Origin: Megaustenia siamemsis
Lineage: Eukaryota; Mollusca; Gastropoda; Stylommatophora; Ariophantidae
Direction: 5' to 3'
Length of the DNA stretch: 64,000 nucleotides
Assembly: GCA_032433765.1 (NCBI GenBank)
Contig: JAVIAB010000041.1
Location: 77,242,335 to 77,306,334 of the forward strand
The position numbers and the translations under genes were made by a program. Below are positions 59,078 through 64,000 of the stretch, piece after piece. Each line of letters begins with the position of its first letter. Position 1 is the stretch's first letter. Below the pieces are notes generated by a model. That model was not told where the DNA came from. It ran no database searches and saw only the letters and a program-made list of their open reading frames with translations.

Positions 59078-61190
59078 TAGCTTGTTTCATAACTCGTGCC
59101 CAACTTTAAAAATCGATAGCTTTTTAACCACTTGTTGTAAGATATTGAAAATTTGCATGTAAAGTTATAATGATTAGAACCCAACAGGGAATTAATTTCA
59201 TTAAAACAAAACATTTGGTTATTATTGTTGCTTATTTGATTTATATAAATTTATAACGACCCATTGATGTAGTCAAAACTTAATGTTTACAGTATTTTAA
59301 ACTAAAAATAGCGAGTACAAATCCATACACGGTAGAATTGACGTATTTGCACGCTTTCCCAGTGGTTTTTTTTGACACAGTTAGACACTTGTAAAAAACA
59401 CGACAAATTGTGTGTTCCATTTCCGTTCATTCAGCGGCGTAGACGTGGAACAATAACACTTATCATGAGTTTTAAAATGAAATTCTGCAGTTTACAAAAC
59501 ATCGCAAAAAAATTGCATGACTATTTTTGCAAAGAGGCTAAACGAGGAAGATTATTTCATTCTTTAGAAAACCCTGAGAATAGGACAAGACACATTTTGG
59601 ATTTATCTAAACGGTCATTTAATCGCTGGATTCAAGCACGCGACCGTCAATGTTCAAAATATACAAAATCACAAGGAAGAGCAAAAATGTTGGATAATTT
59701 CGACAGTGAACTTATTAGAAGTGAAATTCGCAAAATGTTGGGTAAGAATGAAACTGTTACAATAAGAAAATTAAAAATTTCGCTGAAAAAGAACAACAGT
59801 ATTGAAATATCAAAGTGTACATTATGGAGGAATGTGAGAGCTGCAGGCTTTACATTCAGAAAGTATTCCAATGGACGAAACATCATCTGTGAGAAGCCAC
59901 ATATAGTAGTCATGAGAAGCAAGTACTTACGTGAAGTAAAAGAGGTGCGCAAGCAAGGTTATGATATTGTGTACTTGGATGAAACATGGATCAATGCTCA
60001 CCACACTAACCAAAGGGAATGGCAGTCATCAGATGGAAAGATTAAGAGATTAATACCTAGCAGCAAAGGACAGCGCTTGATAATTGCTCATGCAGGTAGT
60101 CGACAACATGGACTAATACAGAATGCAGAGCTCATTTTTCTTTCAAAATCCATAGACAATCGGGATTATCACTCTGAGATGAATGGTCACATATTTAGAC
60201 ATTGGATTGAAAATTCTGTTCTCCCATCACTAGATCGACCATCTTGCCTAATAATGGACAATGCAGCGTACCACAACATTGTTGCACTTGAAGATAAAGT
60301 CCAGACGTCATCCAGTACAAAAGATGCTATTAAGATATGGCTCACAAAGGAGCACATACCATTTAATAACATGTACTTAAAACCTGAATTACTATCTCTA
60401 GTAAAGCAAAAAAAAGGACAAAAATTTTTCAAATAGATAAGATTATCCAAGAGCACGGTCATATAAGTTTGAGGCTGCCACCTTACCATGCTCATTTAAA
60501 TCCAATAGAACTAATCTGGGCAAAATTAAAAGGACAAGTGGCAGATGAAAATACAACATTCAAAATATGCGATGTAAAGACTCTTGCTAATCTCGCTTTA
60601 TTAAATATAGACAAAGATTATTGAGCTAAATGTGAAGACCACGTCTTAAAACAGGAAGAGGAATATTGGAAAAATGATGGTTTGTGGAATATTCAATCCC
60701 AAACAGTTATTAATCTTTTAGACTCGTCTGATTCAGAATGAAAGTATATAGCACCCACAATGTTGGCCCCTATATTACCTTAAATTAGTTCAACAAATGG
60801 TCCTTTTCAGGACCACACAACTATGAAAATTGGACATACAGGTATACCTTGATATTATCGTCCGTCCTCGAACTGAGAAGACACTAATTCTCCTGGTGTT
60901 TTTCCTTATTCAGTTATTTCCCCATTACGGCCACGCCTTTACCTAGTGAAAATTAATCATAGACCAGCAACTACGGTAATTTCTATTATTTAGGGTTCAC
61001 AATTTACAATTTTGACAAACATCAAAGAAATTCGCAGCTTTAAGAAAACTGCAATTGCAAGATATTTGTTAAATATACATTTAAAGGGTCTTTTGCATTC
61101 TAATAACATTTGGAAAATTTCAACAGTATTTAACAAACGGTTTCTGAGCTATAGTGTTTTGAAGTTGGGCAAGTGATTTGAAACGAGCTA
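59078..61190 (+). mobile_element. Tc1/mariner-superfamily transposon (DD~83E type)
   Basis: Terminal inverted repeats of about 50-60 bp, imperfect, opening TAGCTTGTTTCA (left) and TAGCTCGTTTCA (right, complement), both with GCCCAACTT further in. A TA flanks each end (59076-59077, 61191-61192), and the empty paralogous site is near 42159. Contains a decayed transposase. Confidence 0.9.
59465..60741 (+). pseudogene. IS630/Tc1-type DDE transposase, frameshift and stop
   Basis: Likely start ATG at 59465 (MSFKMKFC); the open frame upstream to 59372 has no ATG. N-terminal helix-turn-helix region, then catalytic D in YLDETWINAHHT (near 59978) and D in LIMDNAAYH (near 60257). The frame breaks after GQKFF near 60405-60432, next to an A-run; the third residue is in the shifted frame, LPPYHAHLNPIELIWAKLK (near 60510). 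Second D to E is about 83 residues. A TGA at 60622, where Trp is expected, is a second lesion; the tail ends LDSSDSE at 60741. The long spacing recalls the DD82E group named Sailor; the assignment is by spacing and motif only. Confidence 0.85.
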
Positions 61191-61192
61191 TA

Positions 61193-61318
61193 GTAATGCT
61201 GCTCATAGCAGAAGGATAACGTTGACCCAGCGGTACATGTGACGCCTTCAAGGTCGGTAGCCCTACTGAAGGAATCTGGTGCGAAGGAATGAGATGTTCA
61301 TAGCACAATAAGCCTTAT
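61193..61318. repeat. duplication X, continuation after transposon
   Basis: AATGCTGCTCATAGCAGAAG through CACAATAAGCCTTA; equals 42165-42284. Confidence 0.85.
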
Positions 61319-61545
61319 GAGCTACATGACTAAGATATTACTAAGAATCATCATGCGAAGAGCGCGAAACAAAGTCAGGCCAGAAATTAGTGATGAACAG
61401 TATGGTTTTGTTAGTTGTGAAGGAACGAGCAATGCCATATACATCATACGATCTTTGGTAGAGGACATAGTTATACCAGATCTGTGGTGTGATTTTAATA
61501 GAGTGTATAAAGACTTGCTGTATATCTTTTCTAATTTGTGATCGC
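61318..61545 (+). mobile_element. LINE RT fragment (family G)
   Basis: Frame reading TKILLRIIMRRARNKVRPEI, EQYGFVSCEGTSNAIYIIRS, then degenerate; equals part of 43540-43690. Confidence 0.82.
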
Positions 61546-61559
61546 TATACTATTTAGTT

Positions 61560-62090
61560 GGACCTTACTAAACTAATGTCGAATGTCCTTTACAGAACGT
61601 TGCATTCACCATAGTCCGAATGAGATAATCTCTGTCTTTAGCCATGTCTCCCACTTCCTATAGTCAACTTCAAGATTTCCTTGATGTCTTAAAACTACCT
61701 TCTTATTGGTCCACCTCTGGCGCGTCCTGGTAACATGCCTTCCATTATTGTTCCTTCCAGCTCGTAGTGTCTTTTGACGTGGCCGTAGTATTTTAATTTC
61801 ATCTGTAGAATGGTGTTTATATTTCAGTTCTCTTTAATGTGTATATCTGTTAATGTGCCTTCTTTGCTCTTTTTTATTATCCAAGGTATCTTAAGGATGT
61901 TCTGTAGCATTTTGTTTCGAATAAATCGATTTTTCTCTCTTTCTGTTTTCGTGATTGTTCATGATTCACGGCGGCATGTTTCTATCGGGGCGATACATAT
62001 ACTGAATACATTTTATTTAACTATCATTGCTGGTATTGTACCACATGTTCTTTATAGCGTTTAATATTTGTGTGTTGTTGTTGGTAATCT
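61560..62090 (-). mobile_element. LINE C-terminal fragment (family I)
   Basis: Minus strand: KIDLFETKCYRTS, later KLKYYGHVKRHYELEGTIME and GRARGGPIRR in shifting frames, then KWETWLKTEII. Post-RT domain of another LINE; inactive. Confidence 0.72.
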
Positions 62091-62299
62091 TCTCTATATC
62101 TTTTCTCGGGCAGTCTCCATTATTAGTTACAACAGATCTCAGATATACATTGTTTGTTACAATTTCAAGTTCTTCACGCTGTATCACTAACATAAAATAA
62201 TTAAAAGTTCCCTTTGAAACGATGTGAGAATAATTGTTGGAAACATTCTCTGCATCAACAAGAGAACTGTAGTGTTTAACCATCTCTAGAAGAACTAAT

Positions 62300-62535
62300 A
62301 AATGTAATTCAAACAAGACAAACGAGATTTTTGGGTAATGTTGAAATACACAGCAGCCTACTAAAAGTAATTTTGGAATGGACAATACAAGGTAAAAGAA
62401 GCATAGGCAGACCAAGACTAACATGGACGAGTAACATAAAAAATTTGTGAATTCACCCCATGACAACTTGCACTATGAATGCATGAGACAAAGGGGAATG
62501 GCGCTACTGGATAACCGACCTTCGATACGGATAAT
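62300..62535 (+). mobile_element. LINE family A, decayed 3' end
   Basis: AGCCTACTAAAAGTAATTTT and ACTAACATGGACGAGTAACA blocks, ending near GATACGGATAATGAG. Diverged more than the other copies. 62536-62930 shows nothing recognised. Confidence 0.75.
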
Positions 62536-62934
62536 GAGTTGGTCAATGAACCAACTATCTACCAATACATGCCAGGAATCTGATTGAAGACTTGAGAAAG
62601 ACCTTGAGTCGTATGGGTAGACCATATTATACGAGTATGTATACTTTCTTTACTGGTATTCATATTTGTCAGTTGTTCGATGTAGGATGGGGATTGTCCC
62701 AAGACAATTTAGTTTACCAAATAACACGATGTCACCCGTCCCCACTCAACATCAGTCAAACTGGCAAACACGCCAATACGCTCATTGCCTCCATATCCAT
62801 GAAGCATGGCATAGAGATGAAAGTCCAATTTTCCCCGGGTTCCATGTCCTCGATTAAGCACACCTGTTGAACCACAGTCACTGCCTGATCCATTCAGAAT
62901 TTTCCTCTTTTTCACTTGATGTATGTTGTACATC

Positions 62935-63790
62935 AATTCAATCTTGCACGTCTGAGGTCAAAATTAAAAACAACTGAGACCCTAATAAAGAAGCTTCTAT
63001 TCGCTGATGATGCAGCACTGGTTATTCATGATGAATCTGTCCTGCAGTCAATGATTGATAATCAAACTTGATCATGTGAATTATTCTCCCTATCAATAAG
63101 CATCCAGAAGACTGTGGTGCTTCAACAAGGTGTAGCCAGCCCCGCAGCTATATCATTAAATAACATACTCCATGAACCTGTGAGAAAGTTCACCTATCTC
63201 GGTTCTACGGTCGCAACCAATTTCTCTATGGAAAAAGAAATAAATTCCCGAATCGGAAAGACAGTCTCCACGTTTGGCAAAAGACAGAGCATGGGTCAAC
63301 ACCAATGTAACACTCAGGACTAAGATTCAAATTTACCAACGTTGTGTGCTTAGTACACTTCTATATGGATCACAAACTTGGACTACCTATGCAGGGCAGG
63401 AGAAAAGGTTAAATAGCTTTCATGTAAGTTGCCTTCGCAAGATTATGAACATCAGATGGCAGGACAAAGTAACTAACTCTAATGTCTTACAATGAGCCAA
63501 ACTCCTATAGATCATGGCAACACTCTGGATTTGTAGACTAAGGAGGCTAGGCCATGTAAGAAGAACTGCAAACAATCGTATTCCCAAACAAATATTGTAT
63601 GGCGAACTTAAGGACGGAAAGGTACCAACGGGCAGACCAGCGCTGAGATATAAGGATGTTTGCAGGGCTTCCTTTTAGGGAATTTTTTATAAGAGAAAAA
63701 AAACAGGGGGAAATGTTGTCGCGGATCGTAGCACATGGAGAGCAAACTTTAAAAAATGGCACAGCAACTGTAGAGACAGTAAAAAAAAGT
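62935..63790 (+). mobile_element. LINE RT and C-terminal domain (family H)
   Basis: Starts LARLRSKLKT then KKLLFADDAALVIHDE (RT catalytic box FADD), a stop at 63069, then FTYLGSTVATNFSMEKEI, NSRIGKTVSTFG, STLLYGSQTWTTYAGQEKRL, CLRKIMNIRWQDKVTN, RLRRLGHVRRTANNRIPKQ and a VADRSTWRANF block near 63720. At least three frame breaks. Fossil copy. Confidence 0.85.
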
Positions 63791-63892
63791 AAAGTACCCT
63801 CGTCACGCCAAGTGGCGTATAGGGAAATATGGTGTTAGTGACCCTATATTATTTTACAGACCTTCAGCACATGATTTTTGGGGTAATATGGT

Positions 63893-64000
63893 CAATATTA
63901 CGCCCGTGCTGCTTTACTTTCCCAGAAAAAAAATCCGGTACCCACTTAAGGCTGGGTGAACCCAGAAGCCGTCGGTTTGGGCTCGAACCCTACCCCTTGT
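63893..64000 (-). mobile_element. tRNA-derived SINE, cut by window edge
   Basis: Same as 12372-12522 from AATATTACGC to CTACCCCTTGT; B box complement present, head beyond the window. Confidence 0.8.

Overview
The window reads as gene-poor nuclear DNA of an invertebrate animal. It is AT-rich, built mostly of transposon fossils and tandem repeats, and the only host coding sequence I can support is five short exons with consensus introns. EGF-like exons of this type, the many non-LTR and Penelope-like retroelement remnants, and a short TTAGGG-type array fit a mollusc, most likely a gastropod. The species assignment is inference; no single feature proves it.

Layout. 0-3.8 kb: a LINE copy whose reverse transcriptase is split by a hAT transposon (167-2774, perfect 8-bp target duplication). 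4.3-6.8 kb: a second, Charlie-like hAT (4325-6829, also with a perfect 8-bp duplication). 7.1-18.8 kb: a lone EGF exon (7891-8037), 110-bp, 20-bp and ~79-bp tandem arrays, tRNA-derived SINEs, LINE tails, and an inverted duplication (about 14.9-15.5 and 17.65-18.25 kb). 19-22.5 kb: LINE and Penelope-like fragments. 23.6-32.4 kb: an 8.7-kb inverted repeat. Each of its arms carries a family-B DNA polymerase exonuclease fragment, a tRNA-like sequence and a 22-bp satellite block. 32.4-39.3 kb: SINE, Penelope-like fragment, an exon encoding a membrane segment (35652-35783) and simple repeats. 39.5-61.3 kb: a mosaic of segmental duplications containing three homologous 135-bp EGF exons (39829, 53631, 57970). 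These duplications are broken up by a nearly intact P element (46287-49601), a palindromic Penelope-like insertion (51445-52752), an interstitial telomeric array (54327-54371) and a Tc1-related DD~83E transposon (59078-61190). 61.3-64 kb: LINE fragments and a SINE cut by the window edge.

How it fits together. The EGF and membrane exons are all on the + strand and all symmetric phase 1-1, as in modular cell-surface receptors. Most likely an upstream gene contributes the 7.9-kb EGF and 35.6-kb membrane exons, and the three later EGF exons are duplicated modules of a neighbouring paralogue or relics of one. Everything else is mobile DNA. Paralogous copies inside the window serve as empty sites, so several insertions can be placed to the base. 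The most unusual object is the large inverted repeat at 23.6-32.4 kb. The best-preserved transposon is the P element, whose long open frame is spoiled only by one frameshift inside the THAP finger.
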